Part shown: positions 1-7,758 of the stretch, piece after piece
Layout: the number at the start of each line of letters is the position of its first letter
How positions within the stretch are numbered: the first letter of the stretch is position 1
Assembly: GCF_023223525.1 (NCBI RefSeq)
Contig: NZ_JALPRX010000007.1
Coordinates: 56,390-120,389, forward strand
Direction: 5' to 3'
From: Roseomonas acroporae
GTDB taxonomy: Bacteria > Pseudomonadota > Alphaproteobacteria > Acetobacterales > Acetobacteraceae
DNA length: 64,000 nt
The notes under the pieces: generated by a model
What the model saw: only the letters and a program-made list of their open reading frames with translations
What the model was told of the DNA's origin: nothing
Databases searched by the model: none
Made by a program: the position numbers and the translations under genes

Positions 1-1
1 C

Positions 2-399
<398 letters not shown>

Positions 400-400
<1 letters not shown>

Positions 401-1587
401 CAGCGCACCTCCAGCTCGGCCTGCAGGGCGCCGGCCGCCTTGATGGATTGCAGGATCGGGATCATGTCGCGCGGCCCGACGCCGAGCGAGTTCAGCCCGC
501 GCACCAGGTCGGCCAGCGTCACCGCGCCGCGCAGCATGCCCATGCGCCGGTCCTGCTGCGTGTCCACCTCGATGTTGGTGCGCGGCACCACGGCGGTCTG
601 GCCGTTCGAGAGGGCCTCGGGCTGCGAGACCTGCGGCGTCTCGGTGACGCGGATGGTCAGGTTGCCCTGCGCGATGGCGACGGTGCTGATGCGCACGTTG
701 GCGCCCATCACGATGGTGCCCGAGGCCTCCTCGATCACCACGCGCGCGACCATGTCGGGCTCGACGCGGATCTGCTCGATGTCGGTCAGGAACTCGGCCG
801 GGTCGCGGCCGGCGAGCTGGATCGCCACGGTGCGCGGGTCCGTCGCCTGCGCCAGCGGCGCGCCGGCGGCGCGGTTGATCGCGGCGGCGATGCGGCGCGC
901 CGTGGTGAAGTCCGGGTTGCGCAGCGCGAGGCGGATGCGGTCGCGCCCGGCCAGCTCGAAGGGGATCTCGCGCTCCACGATGGCGCCGCTGCTGATCCGC
1001 GCCGCGGTCGGCACGCCGCGCTGCACGCTGCCCGCCTGCCCGCGCGCGGCGACCGCGCCGGTCGCCACGGCGCCCTGGGCGACGGCGTAGACCTCGCCGT
1101 CGGCGCCGAGCAGCGGCGTGACCAGCAGCGTGCCGCCGGTGAGGTTGGTGGCGTCGCCCAGCGCCGAGACGGCGATGTCGATGCGGCTGCCGGGGCGCGC
1201 GAAGGAGGGGAGGTTGGCCGTCACCATCACGGCGGCGACGTTCTTGGTCTCCAGCCGCGTCTCCTGGTCGCGCGTGTTGACGCCCAGGCGTTCGAGCATG
1301 CCGATCAGCGTCTGGCGGGTGAAGATCGCGGTGCGCAGCTTGTCGCCGGTGCCGGGCAGGCCGACCACGAGGCCGTAGCCGACGAGCTGGTTCTCGCGCA
1401 CGCCCTCGAAGTCGGCGATGTCCTTGATGCGCACCGGCGCGGCGGCGGCGCCCGGCGTGCCGAGCGGTGCCGGCACGGGCAGCAGGGCGAGCAGCGCGAG
1501 CAGGGTGCCGAGCAGCCGCGGCATCCGCGCGGAGGCGCGGCGGCGGACCGGCACGTCGTTCGCCGCCGCGAAAGGTTTCCAGCGCAT
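400..1587 (-). CDS. flgI: Flagellar P-ring protein FlgI
   Basis: FlgI forms the P ring around the flagellar rod in the peptidoglycan layer. The mature part starts with VRIKDIADFEGVRENQLVGYGLVVGL, and GTGDKLR, TLIGMLERLGV and the C-terminal LVRGLNSLGVGPRDMI region are typical of the family. The product is 395 residues against a usual 370 or so. I chose the ATG at 1587 because GGAGG lies five bases upstream; a longer frame to 1809 has no supporting ribosome binding site. The signal peptide has a long basic n-region, then a Leu/Ala core at about residues 24-45 ending in AAAA. The gene follows a sigma-54 promoter (1628-1642) and is coupled to the rod-binding gene downstream. Confidence 0.95.
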
Positions 1588-1627
1588 CGTGTCCTCCGTC
1601 GCGGCCGTCCTGGCGCGGGCCTCCGGC

Positions 1628-1642
1628 GCAAGCCGCATGCCA
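1628..1642 (-). promoter_or_regulatory. Sigma-54 (-24/-12) promoter of flgI
   Basis: On the minus strand the site reads TGGCATG-CGGC-TTGC, one base from the RpoN consensus TGGCACG-N4-TTGC, with the required GG-N10-GC spacing. It lies about 40 bases before the flgI ATG, leaving a short leader with the GGAGG ribosome binding site. In Caulobacter many middle and late flagellar genes, including basal body genes, use sigma-54 with the activator FlbD, whose activity is controlled by FliX, the product of the divergent gene here. Confidence 0.8.
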
Positions 1643-1671
1643 GCGGATGTCGACGCGGTTGCCGATGCCGC

Positions 1672-1720
1672 CCGGCAGGACTTGCCGGCAGGGGCGGCGA
1701 AAGCTGCCGGGAGCCGGCAG
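1672..1720. promoter_or_regulatory. Paired CCGGCA/TGCCGG inverted repeats, candidate activator sites
   Basis: Two inverted repeats of the same hexamer occur: CCGGCA-N5-TGCCGG at 1672-1688 and TGCCGG-N3-CCGGCA at about 1705-1719. They lie 30-80 bases upstream of the flgI sigma-54 promoter, a position suited to an enhancer-binding protein. They could be FlbD-type sites; this is inference, since GC-rich DNA often gives short palindromes. Confidence 0.4.
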
Positions 1721-1878
1721 GACGCGTCATCCGGTCGCCGCGCCGCGGCGCGACGGCCGGATGACGCGCGGAGGCCTGCCGCACGGATGCGCGCAATGGA
1801 TGCGTGCACGGGGCCGGCATCCCGGCGCGGCGCTGCTGCCGGCCGCGAAGCCGGAAGGCATGGAGAAGGAGTCGAGGG

Positions 1879-2301
1879 ATGCTGCCGATACGCCCGCTTC
1901 CGTCCGTCACCGGCCCGGCGGCCGCCAACCCGCCAGCCGGGCGCGGCGGCTTTCGCGTCGGCGACGCGCCGGCCCGGCCGGAGGAAGCGGCGCCGGTCAC
2001 GGCGCCGGCGCTGCCCGTGGGACTGCTCGGCCTGCAGGAGGAGGATGGCGCGCGCGAGCGCGACCGGCGTGCCTGGCGCCGTGGCCAGGCGTTGCTGCGC
2101 GAGTTGCAGGCCATGCAGCGCGAACTGCTCGGCGGCCTCGCCGATCCCGCGCGGCCGGCGCGCCTCGCGGCGCTGGCCGAGGGCGAGGCGGCGGCGGACC
2201 CGGCGCTGCGCGAGACGCTCGACGCGCTGGTGCTGCGGGCGCGGCTGGAGATCGCGCGGCGCGGCGCGGCCGTCCTCGGCGGGGCACCGTCATCGAAGTG
2301 A
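1879..2301 (+). CDS. fliX: Flagellar assembly regulator FliX
   Basis: The 140-residue product has the FliX layout: a Pro/Ala-rich N-terminus with a GGFRVG motif, a hydrophobic LPVGLLGLQE segment, a basic RRAWRRGQALLREL helix and a C-terminal ETLDALVLRARLEIARR helix. In Caulobacter FliX is a trans-acting factor that couples basal body assembly to FlbD/sigma-54 transcription, and fliX is divergent from flgI as here. The ATG at 1879 follows AAGGAG with eight bases spacing. A longer frame from 1804 lacks a ribosome binding site. FlbD itself is not in the window. Confidence 0.88.
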   Translation: MLPIRPLPSVTGPAAANPPAGRGGFRVGDAPARPEEAAPVTAPALPVGLLGLQEEDGARERDRRAWRRGQALLRELQAMQRELLGGLADPARPARLAALAEGEAAADPALRETLDALVLRARLEIARRGAAVLGGAPSSK

Positions 2302-2435
2302 AAAGCCGGCCAAATCAGCCGCTTGCCGCTTCGCTTCCCTCTTGGCGTTTCTGAACCGTTTTCTGTATGGTCCGCCCGCCTCGCCGACCGCCGGCGCCGT
2401 CGCCGGCGGGCGCGGAGGCGTGGGACCCGGAATCG

Positions 2436-2852
2436 ATGCTCATCACGCTGCCGCCGGACTACCGTCCCTCGGACACCGAGGAATTCATGAATCCCCTGCA
2501 ACAGGAGTACTTCCGCCAGAAGCTGCTGCGCTGGCGGCAGGACCTGCTGCGCGAGGCGGGGGATACGCTGGCCAGCCTGTCCGAGGGTGGGATCACCGAG
2601 GCGGACTTGGCCGACCGCGCCACCGTGGAGACCGACCGCGCCCTGGAGCTGCGCACCCGCGACCGGGCGCGCAAGCTGATCGGCAAGATCGACCAGGCGC
2701 TCGACCGGATCGACAACGGCACCTACGGCTACTGCGAGGAGACCGGCGAGCCGATCGGCCTGCGCCGGCTGGAGGCGCGCCCGATCGCCACCATGTCGAT
2801 CGAGGCGCAGGAGCGGCACGAGCGCATGGAGCGCGTGCACCGCGACGACTGA
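2436..2852 (+). CDS. dksA: RNA polymerase-binding transcription factor DksA
   Basis: DksA enters the secondary channel of RNA polymerase and acts with ppGpp on promoters. The 138-residue product begins MLITLPPDYRPSD, the usual start of alphaproteobacterial DksA, followed by a coiled coil (about residues 20-95, with DRATVETDRALELRTRDR near the tip) and a C-terminal globular part. The zinc finger is degenerate: only Cys100 of the four zinc cysteines remains (GYCEETGEPIG, then TMSIEAQERHE where the second Cys pair would be). This is common in alphaproteobacteria and implies a zinc-independent fold. The frame extends upstream to 2367, but homology supports the start at 2436. It follows fliX on the same strand after 134 bases. 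Confidence 0.92.
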   Translation: MLITLPPDYRPSDTEEFMNPLQQEYFRQKLLRWRQDLLREAGDTLASLSEGGITEADLADRATVETDRALELRTRDRARKLIGKIDQALDRIDNGTYGYCEETGEPIGLRRLEARPIATMSIEAQERHERMERVHRDD

Positions 2853-3013
2853 TCGGCGCCCGTCCCGTCCCGATCGGTCCGGCCCCCGCTCCAGGCGGTC
2901 CGGGCGCGGCCAGCCGCGTCTCGGAGCCTGTCCGAGCGTTCGGCCGCCCTTTATTATTTCCCGGCACGGAAACCCCTCGCCATCCCCGCGCCGCGGGCCG
3001 TCCGAACAGGCAC

Positions 3014-3742
3014 TCAGCCGGGAGGAGGGGGCGGCGTGTCGTCGAGACCCGGCAGCGGCACCGCCAGCGGGTCCCGCTCCAGCAGGCCGGCATCGTCCTC
3101 GGCGACGCGGTTGACCCGCGTGCCGACCGGCCAGGCCAGCACCGCCGCATCCGGCAGCGGCCGCAGCAGGTCGAGCAGCGCCGCCTCCTCGGCCGGTTCC
3201 TCGCCGAGCCAGAGCGGCCAGGCGGCGCGCGGCAGGATCACCGGCATGCGCTCGTGCACCGGCGCGAGCTTGGCGTTGGCTTCCGTGGTGAGGATGGTGA
3301 AGCTGCGCAGGATCGTCCCGTCCGGCGCCCGCCAGCCCTCCCACAGCCCGGCCAGCGTCATCGGCTCGCCGCTCGCGAGCGCCACGGCGTAGGGCTGCTT
3401 CGCCTTCGGCCCCGCGACGTGCCACTCGTAGAAGCCATCCGCCGTGACGAGGCAGCGGCGGCGCCGGAAGGCGTCGCGGAAGGCGGGCTTCTCGGCCACG
3501 GATTCGCTGCGCGCGTTGATCATGCGGGCACCGACCTTCGGGTCCTCGGCCCAGCGCGGCACCAGTCCCCAGCGCAGCAGGTCCAGGTGGCGGGCGCCGG
3601 TATCCGGGTGTCGGCGCACCACCGGCGCGTCCTGGGTGGGCGCGCGGTTCCACGAGGGGGCGAAATTCGGCAGCGGGTTCACCGTCTCGTAGTACTGCGC
3701 CACCGCGCTCGCCGCCCGCTGCTGGAAATACCGTCCGCACAT
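3014..3742 (-). CDS. SOS response-associated peptidase (SRAP, HMCES/YedK family)
   Basis: SRAP proteins covalently cap abasic sites in single-stranded DNA through the N-terminal cysteine. The 242-residue product starts MCGRYF, so Cys2 is the nucleophile after Met removal. Other family blocks are PSWNRAPTQ, MINARSESV, TADGFYEW and VHERMPVIL, carrying the conserved Asn, Glu and His. The start at 3742 is fixed by the need for Cys2; the frame runs on to 3811 into the repeat block. No LexA box was recognised in the upstream region, which is filled by two palindromic repeat elements. Confidence 0.93.
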   Translation of the reverse strand: MCGRYFQQRAASAVAQYYETVNPLPNFAPSWNRAPTQDAPVVRRHPDTGARHLDLLRWGLVPRWAEDPKVGARMINARSESVAEKPAFRDAFRRRRCLVTADGFYEWHVAGPKAKQPYAVALASGEPMTLAGLWEGWRAPDGTILRSFTILTTEANAKLAPVHERMPVILPRAAWPLWLGEEPAEEAALLDLLRPLPDAAVLAWPVGTRVNRVAEDDAGLLERDPLAVPLPGLDDTPPPPPG

Positions 3743-3754
3743 GCGGCGCAGCCT

Positions 3755-3858
3755 AGAGCGGATCGCCGGCGGGCGGCTACGCCCGGAGGCGTGAATCCGC
3801 GCCGAGAACAACGAGCTACAGCGAACCGCAGTCCCAACCGGACTGCGGTTCGCTGTAG
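3755..3858. repeat. Hairpin repeat family D, copy 1
   Basis: This 104-bp element resembles 59600-59702 along its length (shared blocks GAGCGGATCGCCGGCGGG, GGCGTGAATCCGCGC and GAGAACAACGAGC). It ends in a perfect 19-bp inverted repeat: arms 3816-3834 and 3840-3858, loop CAACC. It lies 13 bases upstream of the SRAP start and abuts repeat A. Confidence 0.85.
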
Positions 3859-3960
3859 AGCATTTTCAAGTCGGGTGTACTCACCCGGCGAATCGGAAAA
3901 TGCGAACAGCCAAAAGGCTGGAGCCGTTCCGGCCTGATACGGTCAGGCCGGAGCGGCTCC
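3856..3960. repeat. Two-hairpin intergenic repeat, copy A
   Basis: Hairpin one has outer arms GCATTTTC (3860-3867) and GAAAATGC (3896-3903) around an inner CGGGTG-TACT-CACCCG stem (3872-3887). Hairpin two has 18-base arms at 3920-3937 and 3943-3960 with loop TACGG and one wobble pair. Related copies are at 47032-47136 and 49408-49512. The stems differ in sequence between copies but still pair. Confidence 0.88.
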
Positions 3961-4074
3961 AGGCGGATCGCGCGCGGTCGGAAACATCCGACCGATGGAT
4001 CCGCCCCGGACGCGGCGTGCCGCAGCGGCGCGCCAGCCTGGCCGCCGCGCCTGGACGGGCGGCCACGCGGCCCG
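3961..4074. other. Spacer between repeats and tandem array
   Basis: These 114 bases between repeat A and the 24-bp tandem array hold no convincing gene. A short GGTCGGAAACATCCGACC inverted repeat lies near 3977-3994. Confidence 0.4.
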
Positions 4075-4170
4075 TGTCGCGGGCAGCCGCGCGATGCATG
4101 TCGCGGGCAGCCGCGCGACGCATGTCACGGGCAACCGCGCGGTTCATGTCACGGGCAGCCGCGCGTGCCA
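4075..4170. repeat. 24-bp tandem repeat, four units
   Basis: Four contiguous 24-bp units (4075-4098, 4099-4122, 4123-4146, 4147-4170) share TGTCRCGGGCARCCGCGCG followed by a variable five-base end. The gene on the minus strand at 4144-4488 takes its last eight codons from unit four and its stop from the variable end of unit three (TTCA instead of TGCA or CGCA). Confidence 0.93.
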
Positions 4171-4488
4171 TGCGGCGTAGGAGGAGCGGGCGACGAGGCG
4201 CCGGTTCTCGTCCGGGGCGCCGTCGGTCCACCAGGGCGGGCCCCGCTCGCCGAGGGCGCGCTTGGCGGCGTCCACCGCATCCCGCGCCCGCCGTTCCGCC
4301 GCCGGATCGGCGGCGCGCAGCGCCTGTCCCACGGCGCGACGGGCCGCCATCAGCGCCGCCACCAGCCGCTCGCGCTCCGCCGCCGGCAGGTCCGGCCGGG
4401 CGCGCCGCCAGAGTCGGCCGCGCACCACGAGGTAGCGGCCGTCGGGCGTCACCGGCGGCGCGGCCGGGGCGTCGTCACGCCGCGTCAT
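4144..4488 (-). CDS. Conserved hypothetical protein (114 aa)
   Basis: The product has a DGRYLVVRGRLWRRARP start, an Ala/Arg-rich helical middle (LVAALMAARRAVGQALR and ARDAVDAAKRALGERGP) and a PPWWTDGAPDENRRLV motif ending SSYAAW. Similar small proteins of unknown function occur widely in alphaproteobacteria; I do not know a function. It overlaps the 2'-5' RNA ligase gene upstream by 14 bases, so the two form an operon. The last eight residues are encoded by the 24-bp tandem repeat, so the true ancestral C-terminus probably ended near YAAW. Confidence 0.75.
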   Translation of the reverse strand: MTRRDDAPAAPPVTPDGRYLVVRGRLWRRARPDLPAAERERLVAALMAARRAVGQALRAADPAAERRARDAVDAAKRALGERGPPWWTDGAPDENRRLVARSSYAAWHARLPVT

Positions 4489-5071
4489 CGACCGCCGCGC
4501 CGAAGCGGAACCGCCCCGCCGGCTCCCAGGGGCCGCCGCGGTAGTGCCAGAGGCAGAGTCCCTCCACCCGCGCCTCCCAGGGCAGGAAGCCGGCGGCCAG
4601 CGCCATGTGCAGCGCCCGCGCCGTCTCGGGCGGCACCTTGTTCTGGATGGTGACGTGCGGCCGGAAGCCCTGCCGGTCCTGCGGCGTCAGCCGGTCCGCC
4701 CAGGCCGCCGCCAGCCGCCGGCGCAGCGCGGCGAGGGCGGGCGTCTCCAGCGCGAAGGCGACGCCGTGGCCCAGGAAGACCGGGCGCGAGACCGCCAGCG
4801 GCATCGGCGCCAGCGCCCGGCAGGCGCGTTCCAGGGTCGCGACGACGGCGGGGCGCTGCCGGCCGGGCAGGTGGTGGAACAGGGTCACATGCGCCGGGAC
4901 CCGGTTCAGCCGGGTCGGGAAATGGGTCCGGCGCAGCGCGTCGAGCCGCGCGAAGCTCGCCGGGTCGAGGCGGGCGGTCAGGATCAGCGGCGCGTCCCCG
5001 TCCGGCGCCGGGTCCGCCGTCCCGTGCCGGGCGCCGGCGGGTGCCGTGCCGCCGCTGCCATCCGTTCCCAT
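4475..5071 (-). CDS. 2'-5' RNA ligase family protein (2H phosphoesterase)
   Basis: The 198-residue product carries the two histidine motifs that define the 2H superfamily: HVTLF with His61 and HVTIQ with His139. Such enzymes (LigT/ThpR) act as 2',3'-cyclic phosphodiesterases or join tRNA halves by a 2'-5' bond; the natural substrate is usually unknown. The start at 5071 has GGAGG four bases upstream. The longer open frame to 5527 has no start signal. The first 25 residues are Gly/Ala-rich and weakly conserved. It is divergent from the DsbD-family gene and overlaps the small protein gene downstream. Confidence 0.88.
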   Translation of the reverse strand: MGTDGSGGTAPAGARHGTADPAPDGDAPLILTARLDPASFARLDALRRTHFPTRLNRVPAHVTLFHHLPGRQRPAVVATLERACRALAPMPLAVSRPVFLGHGVAFALETPALAALRRRLAAAWADRLTPQDRQGFRPHVTIQNKVPPETARALHMALAAGFLPWEARVEGLCLWHYRGGPWEPAGRFRFGAAVDDAA

Positions 5072-5289
5072 GCCGCCTCCGGGTGCCGTCAGCGGCCCCT
5101 CGCCGGGGACGCCCGATCGGACAGCGCGGCGCGGGGGGCGCGGTTTCCGGCGGGAGAAGGCGGCCCCGCCGGCCACCGCGCCGCGGCCTTGCGGCGGCGG
5201 CCGTGCCGTGACTAGGTGCTGCCTTTCCGACACCCCCGGCCTGCCGCGCGGGGGCCGCCGGCCTGTCCTGACCGGGTCCGCCAACGCCC

Positions 5290-7449
5290 ATGCGCCGCCT
5301 GCCGCCGTTCTGCCTCGCCCTGTTCCTGCTGCTGCCGGCCGCGCTCGCGCCGCCCGCTGCCGCGCTGGAGAGCGGGGCGGTGGCGAGCCCGCGCGCCACC
5401 GTGACGCTGGTGTCCGACCGCGACAGCCTGGGGCCGGATGGCAGGCTGCGCCTCGCCCTGCGCTTCCGCCTCGCGCCCGGCTGGCACACCTACTGGCGCA
5501 ACCCGGGCGATGCCGGGACGGCGGCAACGCTGACCTTGACGCTGCCGGCGGGGGCCACGGCCGGGGAGATCGCCTGGCCGGTGCCGCGGCGCCTGCCGGA
5601 AGGGCCGCTGATGACCTTCGGCTACACCGACGAGGTGCTGCTGGCCGTGCCGGTCACGGTCGCGGCGCCGGCGGGGGGGCTGCGCGTCGAGGCGGAGGCG
5701 TCCTGGCTGGTCTGCGAGCGCGTCTGCGTGCCGGAGGAAGGGCGCTTCGGCCTGGACCTGCCGGCGGGCGACGGCGCGCCCTCGGCCGAGGCATCCCTCT
5801 TCGACGCCGCCGAGGCGAGGCTGCCCGTGCCCTCGCCCTTCGCCGCGCAGGTGGCGCCGGACGGCACGCTGGCGGTGACGGGGGAGGGCCTGTCGGCCGC
5901 GACGGTGCGCGAGGCCTGGTTCCTGCCGGGCGAGCCCGACGCGCTGCGCAACGCCGCGCCGCAGACGCTGCGCCCGGGCGATGGCGGCCTCGCCCTGGCG
6001 CTGCCGACCGGCCCGGCCTTCCGCGCCGATGCGCCGCTGGAAGGCGTGCTGGTGCTGCGCGACGCGGCGGGCGGCGAACGCGCGCTCGCCGTGACGGCGA
6101 CGCCCGGCGGGGTGCCAAGTGGGGTGCCTGGCGTGGCGTCCGGCACGGAGTCCGCCGGGGCGGCGCGCGGGGCGGGGCCCGAGGGCGCGCCGGGCTACCT
6201 GCGCGTGCTGGGCCTCGCCCTGCTCGGCGGGCTGCTGCTGAACCTGATGCCCTGCGTCTTCCCGGTGCTGGCGATGAAGGCGGTGGCGATCGCCCGCCTC
6301 TCCGGTGCCGCGCGCGGCGAGGTGCGGGCGCACGCCGCCTCCTACACCGCCGGGGTGCTGCTGGCCTTCGCGGGGCTGGGCGGGCTGCTGCTGGCGCTGC
6401 GCGCGGGGGGGGCGGCGGCGGGCTGGGGGTTCCAGTTCCAGTCGCCGCTGTTCGTGGCGGCCATGGCCTGGCTGCTCTTCGCGCTGGGGCTGAACCTCTC
6501 GGGCGCGTACGCGATCGGCTGGCGCCTCGCCGGGGCCGGGCAGGGGCTGGCGGGGCGGGGCGGGCATCTCGGCAGCTTCGCCACCGGGCTGCTCGCCGTG
6601 CTGGTGGCGACGCCCTGCACCGCGCCCTTCATGGCGACCGCCGTGGCGGCCTCGCTGGCGATGCCGGCGGCGGCGACGCTCGGCGTGTTCCTGGCGCTGG
6701 GGCTGGGGCTGGCCGCGCCCTACGCGCTGCTGGCGCTGCTGCCGCGACTGGCCGGGATGCTGCCGCGTCCGGGCCCCTGGATGGAGGTGCTGCGGCAGGG
6801 CCTCGCCTTCCCGATGTACGGCGCCGCGATCTGGCTGGTCTGGGTGATCGCGCAGCAGGGCGGGCCGGACGCGGCGCTGGCGGTGCTGTGCGGCATGGCG
6901 CTGCTGGGCTTCGCGGCCTGGGTACTGGGCGTGGCGGCGCGCGGTCGCGGCGCGTGGCGGCGCGTGGGGCAGGGGGCGGCGCTGCTGGCCGGGCTCGGGC
7001 TGCTCGGGCTGGGCGGGGCGGTGGCGGCGGGCGGCGATGCCGCGCCGGCCGCCAGGGTGGCGGCGGACGAGGCCTCCGAGCCGTTCAGCGCGGCGCGGTT
7101 GCGGGCGCTGCGGGCCGAGGGCCGCCCGGTCTTCGTGAACATGACCGCGGCCTGGTGCGTGACCTGCCTCGTCAACGAGCGCATCGCGCTGGCGCCGGCG
7201 GCGGTGCGCGCGGCCTTCGCGCGCGGGCACGTGGCCTACCTCAAGGGCGACTGGACCCGGCAGGACCCGGAGATCACCGCCTTCCTGCGCGCGCACGGGC
7301 GCGACGGCGTGCCGCTCTACGTGTTCTACCCGCCGGGCGGCGAGCCGGTGGTGCTGCCGCAATTGCTGACCGAGGCGACGGTGCTGGGGCGGCTCGGCCA
7401 AAGGGACGAAGCACGGGACGAAGCGCGGGGCGGAGCGCGGGGCGGTTAG
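5290..7449 (+). CDS. DsbD-family thiol:disulfide interchange protein
   Basis: This 719-residue inner-membrane protein moves reducing power from cytoplasmic thioredoxin to the periplasm. A signal peptide (residues 1-26) precedes a DsbD-alpha/ScsB-like periplasmic domain with Cys142 and Cys146 (WLVCERVC). The eight-helix membrane domain has the redox pair Cys322 (NLMPCVFPVL) and Cys443 (TPCTAP). The C-terminal thioredoxin domain has WCVTC at 622-626. The last 15 residues come from a 12-bp repeat (7405-7445) that adds DEAR/GGAR units, an odd tail beyond the fold. It lies alone between a divergent RNA ligase and a convergent SDR gene, with no cycA or ccm genes nearby, so copper tolerance or general periplasmic reduction is as likely as cytochrome maturation. 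Confidence 0.9.
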   Translation: MRRLPPFCLALFLLLPAALAPPAAALESGAVASPRATVTLVSDRDSLGPDGRLRLALRFRLAPGWHTYWRNPGDAGTAATLTLTLPAGATAGEIAWPVPRRLPEGPLMTFGYTDEVLLAVPVTVAAPAGGLRVEAEASWLVCERVCVPEEGRFGLDLPAGDGAPSAEASLFDAAEARLPVPSPFAAQVAPDGTLAVTGEGLSAATVREAWFLPGEPDALRNAAPQTLRPGDGGLALALPTGPAFRADAPLEGVLVLRDAAGGERALAVTATPGGVPSGVPGVASGTESAGAARGAGPEGAPGYLRVLGLALLGGLLLNLMPCVFPVLAMKAVAIARLSGAARGEVRAHAASYTAGVLLAFAGLGGLLLALRAGGAAAGWGFQFQSPLFVAAMAWLLFALGLNLSGAYAIGWRLAGAGQGLAGRGGHLGSFATGLLAVLVATPCTAPFMATAVAASLAMPAAATLGVFLALGLGLAAPYALLALLPRLAGMLPRPGPWMEVLRQGLAFPMYGAAIWLVWVIAQQGGPDAALAVLCGMALLGFAAWVLGVAARGRGAWRRVGQGAALLAGLGLLGLGGAVAAGGDAAPAARVAADEASEPFSAARLRALRAEGRPVFVNMTAAWCVTCLVNERIALAPAAVRAAFARGHVAYLKGDWTRQDPEITAFLRAHGRDGVPLYVFYPPGGEPVVLPQLLTEATVLGRLGQRDEARDEARGGARGG

Positions 7450-7507
7450 GGCAGGGCCCGATCGGGTGGAATCGCCCGAGCGGGTGAGGAGGCCCGGGAA
7501 ACAGGGA

Positions 7508-7552
7508 GCCGGAGCGGTTCCGTGAGCCGCGGCGAACGGGATCCGCTCCGGC
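7508..7552. terminator. Hairpin between convergent genes, candidate bidirectional terminator
   Basis: Arms at 7508-7523 and 7536-7552 (GCCGGAGCGGTTCCGT against ACGGGATCCGCTCCGGC) pair almost fully with a 12-base loop. It lies 59 bases after the DsbD-family stop, in the 309-base gap to the convergent SDR gene. There is no T-run. The rest of the gap (7553-7758) shows no gene. Confidence 0.5.
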
Positions 7553-7758
7553 GGGTCGGCCCGGGGAGCGACGGGCGGCGGGATGCCGCGTTGCCGCCCG
7601 CCCGGCACGGCGCGCGGGGCGTTGCGCGGGCCGGGCCCGCCGTGACCGCCGCTGCCCGTTCGCGAAGGGTGGCCGACAGCGCCCCGGGCATGCCTGCCGG
7701 CCGCCGCGCCGACAGGCGGCTCGACGCGGGTCGGTCCCCCATCGGGGAGGCCTCTGGT

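Noticed and set aside
4075..4170. CRISPR-like array
   Set aside because: The units are contiguous 24-mers with no unique spacers and there are no cas genes.
3881..4231. Minus-strand frame with periodic ARDMxRA peptide
   Set aside because: It is an alternate reading of the 24-bp tandem repeat and overlaps the real gene and repeat A.
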